NCBI RefSeq assembly: GCF_036226525.1
Contig: NZ_CP108487.1
Coordinates: 5,208,001-5,272,000, forward strand
Reading direction: 5' to 3'
DNA length: 64,000 nucleotides
From: Kribbella sp. NBC_01245
GTDB taxonomy: Bacteria > Actinomycetota > Actinomycetes > Propionibacteriales > Kribbellaceae
Part shown: piece after piece, positions 1-7,681 of the stretch
Position numbering within the stretch: the stretch's first letter is position 1
Layout of the letters: the number at the start of each line of letters is the position of its first letter
Made by a program: the position numbers and the translations under genes
The notes under the pieces: model-generated
Seen by the model: only the letters and a program-made list of their open reading frames with translations
Database searches by the model: none
What the model was told of the DNA's origin: nothing

Positions 1-407
1 GGCGGGACCAGCCTTGTCTCCGCGAGTCGTACGGCGAGCGCGCGCTGGCGTTCGGCACCGCGGCGGGAGTTCAGGATGGTGTGCCGGGTGATGCCGAACA
101 GCCACGCGCGGGCGTCCACCAGACGTTTCGGTACGTCGTCCAGGCGGCGCCACGCGACCAGGAAGGCCTCCGCGACGATGTCCTCGGCATGGGTGTGATG
201 CGCCCGGCGCTGGGCGAAGCGGATCAGGTCCGCGTACGCCGCGTCGTACAGCGCGATGAACCGAGCCTCACGCTCGTCGGCACCCGAAGAGCCGGTGGCG
301 CCTGACGAGCGGGTGGCGCGCGATGAGTCGGCGACACGTGAGGAGTCGGCGACGTGTGAGGGGTCGGTGGCGCGTGAGGGGTCGGGGGCGCGTGAAGGGT
401 TGCTCAT
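1..407 (-). CDS. RNA polymerase ECF sigma factor, C-terminus cut by window edge
   Basis: An open frame reads from an ATG at 405-407 to the window edge without a stop. After a Ser/Ala/Asp-rich N-terminal tail of about 45 residues built from imperfect 8-residue repeats (DSSRVADSSRA, DPSRATDPS), it shows the region-2 pattern of group 4 sigma factors: FIALYDAAYADLIRFAQRR, then HAEDIVAEAFLVAWRRL, then DARAWLFGITRHTILNSRR. Region 4 lies outside the window. The protein would direct RNA polymerase to a small regulon; an anti-sigma factor may lie beyond the edge. The repeat tail is unusual for the family. It could instead start further inside the frame, but no later ATG or GTG is available before region 2. 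Confidence 0.85.
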   Translation of the reverse strand, partial: MSNPSRAPDPSRATDPSHVADSSRVADSSRATRSSGATGSSGADEREARFIALYDAAYADLIRFAQRRAHHTHAEDIVAEAFLVAWRRLDDVPKRLVDARAWLFGITRHTILNSRRGAERQRALAVRLAETRLVP

Positions 408-498
408 GACCCGTACCTGTCCGGCACGAGATCAAGTGTGTCGCGCCTCCCGGTCAACGCGTGGGAACGGCTCATCAGGGGTGCGGCGCGGCCGGTTT

Positions 499-511
499 GG
501 TCATCATGACC
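499..511. promoter_or_regulatory. operator-like palindrome between the sigma factor and methyltransferase genes
   Basis: GGTCAT-C-ATGACC is a perfect 6-bp inverted repeat in the 139-bp divergent spacer, 36 bp upstream of the methyltransferase ATG. A regulator site is an inference from symmetry and position only. Confidence 0.35.
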
Positions 512-546
512 GGGTAAGTGGTCCGGTTACGGCATGATTTGACGTG

Positions 547-1344
547 ATGACCACCGACGACAGGGACCGCGCGCAGTCTTTTGGCGCCGTCGCACAGGCT
601 TACGACGCGGGACGGCCGACGTTCCCGGCCGAGGCCCTGCGCTGGATCACGGGTCCCGGGCGGCTGCAAGTGCTGGATCTCGGCGCCGGAACGGGCAAGC
701 TGAGCCAGGTCGCGCTGGACCAGGGCCATGCCGTGCTCGCGATCGACCCGTCCGAGGAAATGCTCGCGGTCTGCGGTAAGCGCCGCGGCATCGAGACCAT
801 GGTCGGTACGGCGGAGTCCATCCCGCTCGCGCACGCCTCGGTCGATGTGGTCGTGGTCGGGCAGGCGTTCCACTGGTTCGAGCATGAGCGGGCGCTGCCG
901 GAGATCGCCCGCGTGCTGCGGCCCAACGGCGTACTCGGTCTGCTTTGGAACAACTACGACGTGGTCGTGCCGTGGGTCCGCCGGCTGGCCGTCACGATGA
1001 TGGGCGAGGACTTCCTCGCGGGCGGCGGACACAACTACGACCCGACGCCCGTGCTCACCGACTCGAACCTCTTCTCGTACATCGAGCGGACGTCGATCCG
1101 GCACTGGCAGAGCATGGACAAGTTCGCCCTGCGCCAGCTCGCGCAATCGGTATCCCGCGTGTCGACGATGTCCGAGTCCAAGCGCGCCGGCGTCCTCGAC
1201 CAGGTAGACGCCATCTACGCCAGCACGGCCCGGCCCCCCGAGCCGCTGCGAATGCCGTACATGACCTCAGCCTTCCGCGCCCGCCCCAGCGAACTCGCCA
1301 ACTTCCAGCGCGACCGCGACGCCCCCATCGCCCCACCCCTCTAA
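547..1344 (+). CDS. class I SAM-dependent methyltransferase
   Basis: A 265-residue cytosolic methyltransferase of the UbiE/methyltransferase-11 type. Motif I is VLDLGAGTGKLSQVAL near residue 38, followed by AIDPSEEML (post-I acidic residue), GTAESIPL with VDVVVVGQAFHWF (motif II/III region) and VLGLLWN. The substrate cannot be told from sequence. The start could be the GTG at 544 or the ATG at 547; neither has a clear ribosome site. It diverges from the ECF sigma gene across a spacer holding a small palindrome. Confidence 0.9.
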   Translation: MTTDDRDRAQSFGAVAQAYDAGRPTFPAEALRWITGPGRLQVLDLGAGTGKLSQVALDQGHAVLAIDPSEEMLAVCGKRRGIETMVGTAESIPLAHASVDVVVVGQAFHWFEHERALPEIARVLRPNGVLGLLWNNYDVVVPWVRRLAVTMMGEDFLAGGGHNYDPTPVLTDSNLFSYIERTSIRHWQSMDKFALRQLAQSVSRVSTMSESKRAGVLDQVDAIYASTARPPEPLRMPYMTSAFRARPSELANFQRDRDAPIAPPL

Positions 1345-1740
1345 CCCCACCTCGAGTTGCCCCCAGCAACCGACCACCCACCCACGGCGCACACCGCCAC
1401 GGTCGGACGCGAAATACGGCAGCCCTGTGGACAACCACCCGACGGTCGGACGCAAAATGCGGCCGCCCTGTGCAAACCCCCTGCGACGGTCGGACGCGAA
1501 ATGCGGCCTGTGGACGCCGAGCCCACGCCACCCAGGCCCGAACCGCACACCTCCGCGCCAATTTGGGGATAACACTCCCGCGAGGTGCCTCCTTGCGCTT
1601 GCACACGCGCCACACAACAAGGCACCTCGCGGGAGGGTTATCCCAAATTCGCCCGCGCGTGCGCATTCCGCGTCCGACCGTGGCAGCACTATCCACAGGC
1701 GCGAACCGCATCTCGCGTCCGACCGTGGCAGGGGGAAAAA
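1345..1740. repeat. mosaic hairpin-centred repeat element, copy A (reverse orientation)
   Basis: A gene-free stretch. Three forward copies of CGGTCGGACGCGAAATGCGG (near 1399, 1442 and 1486) precede a large hairpin. Its arms are 1559-1595 and 1618-1650 around a 22-nt loop, and share the cores CCCGCGAGGTGCC and GGCACCTCGCGGG plus outer GGGATAAC and GTTATCCC. Two inverted copies of the motif (near 1662-1686 and 1708-1731) follow. The long arm with CTGTGGAC lies on the left, so this copy is reversed relative to copies B and C at 20 kb. It ends about 45 bp before a likely promoter of the acetate symporter pair. Confidence 0.8.
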
Positions 1741-1785
1741 GTGGTGTGGATGTCACGCTGACGAGTTGGGCGATTACCGCTAACG

Positions 1786-1801
1786 TGTGCCACTGATCAC
1801 A
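1786..1801. promoter_or_regulatory. Crp/GlxR-type operator upstream of the DUF485-actP pair
   Basis: TGTGC-CACTGA-TCACA matches the TGTGA-N6-TCACA consensus with one mismatch. It overlaps the probable start point of a promoter read as CTGACG-17-TAACGT (1758-1786), 29 bp before the DUF485 start. Crp control of acetate uptake is established in related actinobacteria; the site call is by eye. Confidence 0.5.
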
Positions 1802-1829
1802 TCTGCTCCAGCAGGGAGGGAAGCCCGAG

Positions 1830-2171
1830 ATGGAAGAGGAGTCGGTTGCCGACCGGGAGGCCAGGGCCTACCAGGCGGTGAGCGAGGCGGAGGATTTCGC
1901 CCAACTCAAGCATCGGTTCAAGGCGTTCGTGCTGCCTTGGACCATCACCTTCATGGTCTGGTATCTGCTGTACGTCGCGTGCAACAACTGGGCCCGGGAC
2001 TTCATGAAGACCCAGGTGATCGGCAACGTCAACGTCGCACTGGTCTTCGGCCTGCTGCAGTTCGTCTCCACTTTCGTCATCGCCGGGCTGTACGGCCGGT
2101 ATGCCAACCGTAAGCTCGACCCGCTCGCGGCCGGGCTCAACGCCAAGTTCAAGAGGGAGCGCCGCCGGTGA
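1830..2171 (+). CDS. DUF485 inner-membrane protein, partner of the acetate symporter
   Basis: A 113-residue protein with a charged N-terminus, two membrane spans (about FVLPWTITFMVWYLLYVA and VNVALVFGLLQFVSTFVIAGLYG) and the basic tail KFKRERRR. This is the YjcH/DUF485 pattern found immediately before ActP-type symporters. Its stop overlaps the GTG start of the symporter, so the two are translationally coupled. The function is unknown; a role in assembly or activity of the symporter is inferred from conserved pairing. A Crp-type site lies upstream. The ATG follows a weak purine run. Confidence 0.88.
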   Translation: MEEESVADREARAYQAVSEAEDFAQLKHRFKAFVLPWTITFMVWYLLYVACNNWARDFMKTQVIGNVNVALVFGLLQFVSTFVIAGLYGRYANRKLDPLAAGLNAKFKRERRR

Positions 2172-3808
2172 CCGCGCTGCTACTGCCCCTGGCCGACGCC
2201 GAGCCGGGCAACCAGACCCTGACGATCTCCTTGTTCACGGCCGTCGTCGCCGTCACGCTGTACATCACCTGGTGGGCCTCCCGCCAGAACAAGACCACCG
2301 CCGACTACTACGCCGGCGGTCGCAACTTCAGCGGCGCGCAGAACGGTCTGGCTGTCGCGGGTGACTACATGTCGGCGGCATCCTTCCTTGGTATCTCCGG
2401 CCAGATCGCCCTCTACGGCTACGACGGCTTCCTGTACTCGATCGGCTTCCTGGTGGCCTGGCTGGTCGCACTCCTGCTGGTCGCGGAGCTGCTGCGGAAC
2501 TCGGGCCGCTTCACGATGGCCGACCAACTGGCTTACCGGATGAAGCAGAAGCCGATCCGCACGGCCGCGGCGACGTCGACGATCGTGGTGTCGATCTTCT
2601 ACCTGCTGGCCCAGATGGTCGGCGCGGGTTCGCTCGTCGGTCTGCTGCTCGGCGTCAAGGACGAAGGTCTGAAGGCCGGCGTGATCGTCCTGGTCGGCGC
2701 GCTGATGATCATCTACGTGACGATCGGCGGGATGAAGGGCACCACCTGGGTGCAGATCGTCAAGGCCGTGCTGCTGATGACGGGCACGGTGCTCATCACC
2801 TTCCTGGTATTGCTGAAGTTCGACTTCAACATCTCCAAGCTCCTCGGCGCCGCCGCGACCAACTCGGGCAAGGGGCAGGACTTCCTCGGCCCGGGATTGC
2901 TGTACGGCAAGGACCTCGTCGGCCAGATCGACTTCCTGTCCCTCGGCCTGGCCCTGGTGCTCGGAACGGCAGGTCTGCCGCACATCCTGATCCGCTTCTA
3001 CACCGTGCCGGACAGCAAGTCGGCCCGGCGTTCGGTGCAGTGGGCGATCGGCCTGATCGGCGCCTTCTACCTGATGACGCTGGCCCTCGGCTTCGGCGCT
3101 GCCGCCCTGCTGGACACCGGCAAGGACAGCGCGGTCGCGGCCTCCAAGGGCAACACCGCCTCGCCGTTGCTGGCCGAAGTGGTCGGTGGTGGTGCCGGTT
3201 CGACCGGTGGTGCGATCCTGCTGGCCCTGATCGCGGCCGTCGCGTTCGCCACCATCCTGGCCGTGGTCGCAGGTCTGACCCTCACGTCGGCCTCGTCGTT
3301 CGCCCATGACCTCTACGCCAACGTCTTCGCCAAGGGCAAGGTGTCCGAGCGGGACGAGATCCGGGTGGCACGGTTCGCGGCCATCGGCATCGGCGCGGTC
3401 GCGATCGCGCTGGCCATTCCGGCGCAGAAGCTGAACATCGCCTTCTTGGTGGCCTTGGCCTTCGCCGTCGCCGCCTCGGCGAACCTGCCCGCCTTGCTCT
3501 ACAACTTGTTCTGGAAGCGGTTCAACACTTCCGGAGCCATCTGGAGCATCTACGGCGGCCTGGTCTCGGCGGTCGTGCTGGTGTTCTTCTCGCCAGTGGT
3601 GTCGGGCAAGGAGACGTCGATGTTCACCGGTGTGGACTTCTCCTGGTTCCCGTTGTCGAACCCGGGCATCGTGTCGATCCCGCTCGGCTTCATCTTCGGT
3701 GTCATCGGCACGTACCTCGGCAAGGACCGCACCAGCGAGCAGCGCTACACCGAGCTCCAGGTCCGCGCCTTGACCGGCGCCGGCGCGGAAGCCGCCGCCA
3801 AGCACTAA
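2168..3808 (+). CDS. actP: cation/acetate symporter (solute:sodium symporter family)
   Basis: A 546-residue membrane protein with about 13 hydrophobic spans. It has family marks near the start (TTADYYAGGRNFSGAQNGLAVAGDYMSAASFLGI in the N-terminal third, given here only as a landmark by its DYYAGGR and AGDYMSAASFLG pieces), the long GGTG-type linkers, and HILIRFYTVPDSKSARRS in the middle. ActP proteins take up acetate and other short monocarboxylates with a cation. It starts at a GTG overlapping the DUF485 stop. A strong hairpin terminator follows at once. With acs at 22.6 kb it forms an uptake and activation route for acetate. Confidence 0.9.
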   Translation: MTALLLPLADAEPGNQTLTISLFTAVVAVTLYITWWASRQNKTTADYYAGGRNFSGAQNGLAVAGDYMSAASFLGISGQIALYGYDGFLYSIGFLVAWLVALLLVAELLRNSGRFTMADQLAYRMKQKPIRTAAATSTIVVSIFYLLAQMVGAGSLVGLLLGVKDEGLKAGVIVLVGALMIIYVTIGGMKGTTWVQIVKAVLLMTGTVLITFLVLLKFDFNISKLLGAAATNSGKGQDFLGPGLLYGKDLVGQIDFLSLGLALVLGTAGLPHILIRFYTVPDSKSARRSVQWAIGLIGAFYLMTLALGFGAAALLDTGKDSAVAASKGNTASPLLAEVVGGGAGSTGGAILLALIAAVAFATILAVVAGLTLTSASSFAHDLYANVFAKGKVSERDEIRVARFAAIGIGAVAIALAIPAQKLNIAFLVALAFAVAASANLPALLYNLFWKRFNTSGAIWSIYGGLVSAVVLVFFSPVVSGKETSMFTGVDFSWFPLSNPGIVSIPLGFIFGVIGTYLGKDRTSEQRYTELQVRALTGAGAEAAAKH

Positions 3809-3815
3809 GTTGATG

Positions 3816-3846
3816 GGACCGCGAGCCCAACAGCTCGCGGTCCTTT
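3816..3846. terminator. bidirectional rho-independent terminator between convergent genes
   Basis: GGACCGCGAGC (3816-3826) pairs perfectly with GCTCGCGGTCC (3833-3843), followed by TTT. It sits between the stops of actP (+) and the polyester hydrolase (-), only 45 bp apart. Confidence 0.9.
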
Positions 3847-3853
3847 CAACGTT

Positions 3854-4723
3854 TTAGGCGTACGGGCAGGTGGATCGGTACTCCTCGACCGTGGTGCTCG
3901 GCGTCGGGCCCGGGCAGATGAACTGGGTATAGCGGACGTCGTTGTCGATGAAGCGCTTCAGCCACGAGATGCTGAACTTCGCGACCGTGACGTTCGGCGA
4001 GGTCGGTGCGGAATGCCCTGCGTTGTTCAATTCCAGGTACGCCTTGCCAGGCGCGGCCGGCAGGCTGACGTAGAACGGCTCGGAGTGGCTGCCGACCGAC
4101 GCGGTCGTATCGTTCTCGGCCCCGACCACGAGGCTCGGCACGGTCACTCCCGACCAGTTTTTCGTTGTATTCCAGGCGGTCAACGGCACGATCGCCTGAA
4201 GCGACGGCCGGTCCTTGGCCGCTTCGAGCGAACCGCCTCCGCCCATCGAATGGCCCATTGCGCCAAGCCGGGTGGCGTCGATGCGAGTCCGCACGGCACT
4301 CGAACCGGTCAGGTAATCGAGAGCCGCGAGCAGTTGGTCGCCACGGCTGGCGGGAAAGTCGTACGGCGACAGGGTGTCGATGGTGATGATCACGAATCCC
4401 TGCGAGGCAAGGCGTGGTCCCAGCCAGGCGACGCTGGACTGCGTGCCCGTGAACCCAGGCGAAATCGCGATCGCGCCGAACGTGCCCTCAGCCGTACTGG
4501 TCGGGTAGTAGATCGTGCCGCCCCTGAAACCACGGACGCTCGAAGCCGGCACCGAGATCTGCGCGATCTCGAACGGACCACGCGCTGCCTCGATACTGGC
4601 GTTCGTCGGATCGGGCCCACGCTCGTACGGGTTTTCGGCGGCCTGCGCGGCCGGTGGAGTGAGAACGGTGGCGGTCAGGACGGCGGCAACGAATGCCGCT
4701 TGCAGCCGGGGACGGAATCTCAT
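3854..4723 (-). CDS. secreted polyester hydrolase (cutinase / PET-hydrolase family)
   Basis: A 289-residue alpha/beta hydrolase with a signal peptide (1-28, ending PPAAQAA). The mature start NPYERGPDPT, the SPGFTGTQSSVAWLG loop and the end RYTQFICPGP...EEYRSTCPY are typical of actinobacterial TfCut2/LCC-type enzymes. The catalytic triad is Ser159 (GHSMGG), Asp205 (GAENDT) and His237 (NAGHSAP); Trp184 and the Cys270-Cys286 disulfide pair are present. The residue after the catalytic His is Ser, as in Ideonella PETase, where cutinases usually have Phe; the residue before Ser159 is His, as in cutinases. A promoter with an overlapping palindrome lies upstream. Activity on PET is inferred; natural substrates are probably cutin-like polyesters or lipids. 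Confidence 0.93.
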   Translation of the reverse strand: MRFRPRLQAAFVAAVLTATVLTPPAAQAAENPYERGPDPTNASIEAARGPFEIAQISVPASSVRGFRGGTIYYPTSTAEGTFGAIAISPGFTGTQSSVAWLGPRLASQGFVIITIDTLSPYDFPASRGDQLLAALDYLTGSSAVRTRIDATRLGAMGHSMGGGGSLEAAKDRPSLQAIVPLTAWNTTKNWSGVTVPSLVVGAENDTTASVGSHSEPFYVSLPAAPGKAYLELNNAGHSAPTSPNVTVAKFSISWLKRFIDNDVRYTQFICPGPTPSTTVEEYRSTCPYA

Positions 4724-4815
4724 CGGTGCTCCCTCACAACGGACCGGACGAACCGCTCAGCGGGATTCGGCAACCGTCTGCCGGGGCGTACCGCCAAGCG
4801 ATCCGAGAGATGTGT

Positions 4816-4849
4816 GCGTTAACGTAAACGCCCGACTACCCTCCGTCAA
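4816..4849 (-). promoter_or_regulatory. promoter with overlapping operator for the polyester hydrolase
   Basis: On the minus strand TTGACG (4849-4844) and TACGTT (4826-4821) are separated by exactly 17 bp. The inverted repeat GCGTT-AACGTA-AACGC (4816-4831) covers the -10 element, as a repressor site would. The transcript would have a leader of about 90 nt. The symmetry and CGTTAACG core resemble LacI-family operators; no such regulator is visible nearby. Confidence 0.55.
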
Positions 4850-4935
4850 TAGCGCAGCTACCCTCCAGTAGCAATTCGCTGCTGACGGCCTCGGCGGACC
4901 TGGATGTCATGGGGACGGTCTGAAATCTCAACGGG

Positions 4936-5616
4936 TCAAGAGGCTGCGGGTAGCGGGCGGATGGGGAAGATGGCGGCGAAATCCTCGAGGCCGGCGAGCT
5001 TCTTAGCCGCTGACCGGTCGTCCATCGCGGAGAGTTGCACGTTGCCCTGGGCAACCACTTCGGCGGCTGTGATCTCGCCTGCCAGCAAAGGGGTCAGCGG
5101 ACCGAATGCCTCGATCACCAGATCCGCCTTGCCTGTCGACCCGGCATCCGTTGCCAGTTCGCCGTTCTCGATTTGAGCACTGATGACGACGTCACCGAAG
5201 CGCAGCTCGTACGTCGCACTGCGGCCGGCCACCGCGTCAGGGTCGAAGGTCGAGCGCAGAGCCATGATCAACGAGTCGGCCGTCGCGATCTCGCCCTCAC
5301 CAAACGCGCCGAGCCGCTGCGCACCCCAACGGCCTAGGGCGAGCACGATCCCCTCCAACTCCTGCCCGAACTCCGTCAGCTCGTAGACCACTGACCCAGC
5401 CGGGCGCGGCAGCACTCGTCGTACGACGACACCTGCGGCCTCTAGCTCCTTGAGCCGCGTAGCGAGGACGTTGGTCGGAATACGCGGCAGGCCCGTCTTG
5501 AGATCGGTATAGCGCTTCGGGCCAACGAGGAGGTCTCGCACGATCAGTAGGGCCCAACGCTCGCCCACCATCTCCAAGGCCCGGGCAACGCCGCAGAACT
5601 GGCCGTAGCTTTTCAT
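4936..5616 (-). CDS. HxlR-family regulator fused to an SCP2-like domain
   Basis: 226 residues. The N-terminal winged helix (residues 1-100) has the HxlR pattern: CGVARALEMVGERWALLIVRDLL, RYTDLKTGLPRIPTNVLATRLKELE, and a wing with YELTEFG. The C-terminal 110 residues, with GRSATYELRFGD, KADLVIEAFGPLTPLLAGE and VQLSAMDD, look like an SCP2 sterol-carrier-type ligand pocket. It diverges from the PNPOx-like gene over a 49-bp spacer containing two TACTTG direct repeats, and probably controls that gene and itself. A ligand-sensing role for the SCP2 domain is inference. Confidence 0.88.
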   Translation of the reverse strand: MKSYGQFCGVARALEMVGERWALLIVRDLLVGPKRYTDLKTGLPRIPTNVLATRLKELEAAGVVVRRVLPRPAGSVVYELTEFGQELEGIVLALGRWGAQRLGAFGEGEIATADSLIMALRSTFDPDAVAGRSATYELRFGDVVISAQIENGELATDAGSTGKADLVIEAFGPLTPLLAGEITAAEVVAQGNVQLSAMDDRSAAKKLAGLEDFAAIFPIRPLPAAS

Positions 5617-5665
5617 AACACCACTCTACTTGACAGAGCTTACTTGTTTAAATGAAGCTCGATGC

Positions 5666-6103
5666 ATGTCCAAGATGAGCAAGCAGGCCCGCGAAGAGTT
5701 CCTAGCCGCCACCCACGTCGCCGTCCTATCCGTTGCCGGCGAGGAGGGCCGCCCGCCAATGAGCGCGCCGACCTTCTACGGCTATGCCCCGGGCGGGGAC
5801 ATCACCGTCTTCACCGCCACGCAACGCCGTACGCCGTTGAAGTTGCGGCACATCCGCGAGCGGGGAGTCGTCAGTCTCGTCGTACAGCGAGAGGAACCGC
5901 CCTACGCGTACGTCACGGTCGAGGGCAGCGTCGTCGACATCGCCAGCCCACCAGCCGAGCCGCAGATGCTGGCGATTCTCGAGCGGTACATGCCGGCCGA
6001 GCACGCGTACGGCTTCACTCGCGGCGAACTGGATGACCCGGAGACCAAGCTGACGCTGATCACGATCCGGCCGAAGCGCTGGCTCACCTCCGACATGAGC
6101 TAG
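5666..6103 (+). CDS. pyridoxamine 5'-phosphate oxidase-family protein
   Basis: 145 residues with the split-barrel flavin/F420-binding pattern: FLAATHVAVLSVAGEEGRPPMSAP, then ITVFTATQRRTPLKLRHIRE, VSLVVQREEPPYAYVTVEGSV and a C-terminal KLTLITIRPKRWLT. Such small proteins reduce or bind substrates with FMN, F420 or heme; the exact cofactor is not visible. The frame opens earlier at a TTG (5630), but ATG 5666 or 5675 fits the family start. It is divergent from the HxlR regulator, which probably represses it. Confidence 0.85.
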   Translation: MSKMSKQAREEFLAATHVAVLSVAGEEGRPPMSAPTFYGYAPGGDITVFTATQRRTPLKLRHIRERGVVSLVVQREEPPYAYVTVEGSVVDIASPPAEPQMLAILERYMPAEHAYGFTRGELDDPETKLTLITIRPKRWLTSDMS

Positions 6104-6183
6104 CACCCAAGTCGAGCCCGACGCAGCCGCCCACCCGCGCCGCGACACCACCCGCGGCTCGCGCATCCCTTGACCCGCTGCGG

Positions 6184-7410
6184 ATGCAGTCCTACAGCAT
6201 CGGCAGCGCGGGAAACCAGGCCGACGGAGGCAGCGGCCAGACGGGCATCAGCGCCGATGGCCGCTTCGTGACTTTCGACTCCAACGAGCCAGACTTCGCC
6301 CCCGGGGACGGCGACGATCTCATCGATGTCTTCGTGCACGATCTGGCCGACGCCACCACAAGCCTTGTGAGCGTCAACGACAACGGCCGAAAGGGCAACG
6401 GCGATAGCCTCAATGCGGCGATCAGCGCCAATGGACGCTTCGTGGTGTTCGACTCCCAAGCGACGAACCTGGTCCGTCACGACCAAAACGGAGACAGCGA
6501 TGTCTTTGTGCGTGACCTTCAGGCCCGCACGACGAAGCGGGTGAGCGTGAGCAGCACCGGCGCGGAGGGCAACGAGACCAGCTTCAACTTCAATCCTTCG
6601 ATCAGCGCCGACGGTCAGTTCGTGGTCTTCCAGTCACAGGCGGACAATCTTGTCGCAGGTGACAGCAACCGCAACTCGGATGTGTTCGTCCACAACAACC
6701 AGACAGCGACCACGACCCTTGTCAGCAAAGGCATTGGAGGGCCGGCGAATAGCGGAAGCGGCCTGCCGTACATCAGCGGTGACGGGCGTTTCGTGGGCTT
6801 CATCTCGGCGGCCTCGAACCTTGTTCCCAACGATACGAACGGCAGCGCTGACGTCTTCGTGTATGACCGCGTCACTGGATCCACCCGCCGGGTCAATGTC
6901 GACAGCGCCGGAAACCAGGCCGCGCCGGGCCCGCTCGCGAACAGCGCCGAGCCGTCGCTGAGTGGAGACGGCCGCTTCGTGGCCTTCGGATCCCTCGCAT
7001 CGAACCTGGTCTCCGGGGATACCAATGGGGCCCTCGACATCTTTGTTCACGATCAACAGACAGGAACGACAACCCGAGTCAGCGTCGACAGCGCCGGCGG
7101 CCAGGGAAACCGCGCAAGCAGCCTAGCTTCGATCAGCGCTGACGGCCGCCTGGTCTCGTTTGACTCGAGGGCGACGAACCTGGTGCCGGGTGATACCAAC
7201 CGCCGCCGCGACGTTTTCGTGCATGACCGACTCACGGGCGTCACCACCCGGGAGAGCGGCGGGGACGGGACGGCGCAGAGCAACGGCGACAGCGGCGACG
7301 CGGTGATCGCGCCGAACGGAAACCGGATCGCTTTCGAGTCGCTCGCCACCAACCTCGTCGCGGGTGACACCAACGGGCTCCGGGACGCCTTCCTCCACGA
7401 CCTGGGCTGA
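6184..7410 (+). CDS. TolB/WD40-like beta-propeller repeat protein without signal peptide
   Basis: 408 residues made of about seven repeats of 58-62 residues with the pattern ISADGRFVVFDSxATNLVxGDTNGxxDVFVxDxxTxxTxRVSVDSAG, the PD40-type blade of TolB-like propellers. The frame is open upstream to 6037, but the only usable start is ATG 6184. There is no ribosome site and no signal peptide, although relatives are normally exported. It may be an N-terminally truncated copy of a longer secreted protein, or may use a start upstream that I cannot see. Function unknown; probably ligand or protein binding. Confidence 0.7.
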   Translation: MQSYSIGSAGNQADGGSGQTGISADGRFVTFDSNEPDFAPGDGDDLIDVFVHDLADATTSLVSVNDNGRKGNGDSLNAAISANGRFVVFDSQATNLVRHDQNGDSDVFVRDLQARTTKRVSVSSTGAEGNETSFNFNPSISADGQFVVFQSQADNLVAGDSNRNSDVFVHNNQTATTTLVSKGIGGPANSGSGLPYISGDGRFVGFISAASNLVPNDTNGSADVFVYDRVTGSTRRVNVDSAGNQAAPGPLANSAEPSLSGDGRFVAFGSLASNLVSGDTNGALDIFVHDQQTGTTTRVSVDSAGGQGNRASSLASISADGRLVSFDSRATNLVPGDTNRRRDVFVHDRLTGVTTRESGGDGTAQSNGDSGDAVIAPNGNRIAFESLATNLVAGDTNGLRDAFLHDLG

Positions 7411-7529
7411 TCGATTCGCGGGTGAGATCAGGCCACCGCCCGCGGGCTTCGCCACGACAAGGCGTCGGCGAGACCGAGTGACGGACTACGGCGACGGATC
7501 TCCGTGGGCGGGATTCGGGGCATGAACCG

Positions 7530-7558
7530 TTGACGTTCTCGTAGCGCTGTCGTAACAA
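7530..7558 (+). promoter_or_regulatory. sigma-70-type promoter for the GH87 glucanase
   Basis: TTGACG (7530-7535), a 17-bp spacer and TAACAA (7553-7558). The start point would be near 7565, giving a leader of about 115 nt before the ATG at 7682. The rest of the 271-bp spacer from 7411 shows nothing else recognisable. Confidence 0.55.
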
Positions 7559-7681
7559 TTGGCCACCACTCACGCAAATTCTTAACAGAGTGGCAGCAAT
7601 TTCTGGCTAGTCACTGGAATTTGGTGGCAGCCAGCTCGCCCTGCGCCTGAACCACCGCCCATCAGGAGAGGCCCGGATGTC

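Noticed and set aside
2180..3805. 541-codon minus-strand frame opposite actP
   Set aside because: A mirror frame caused by high GC at third codon positions. Its translation is low-complexity and lacks any known motif, while the plus strand encodes a complete symporter.
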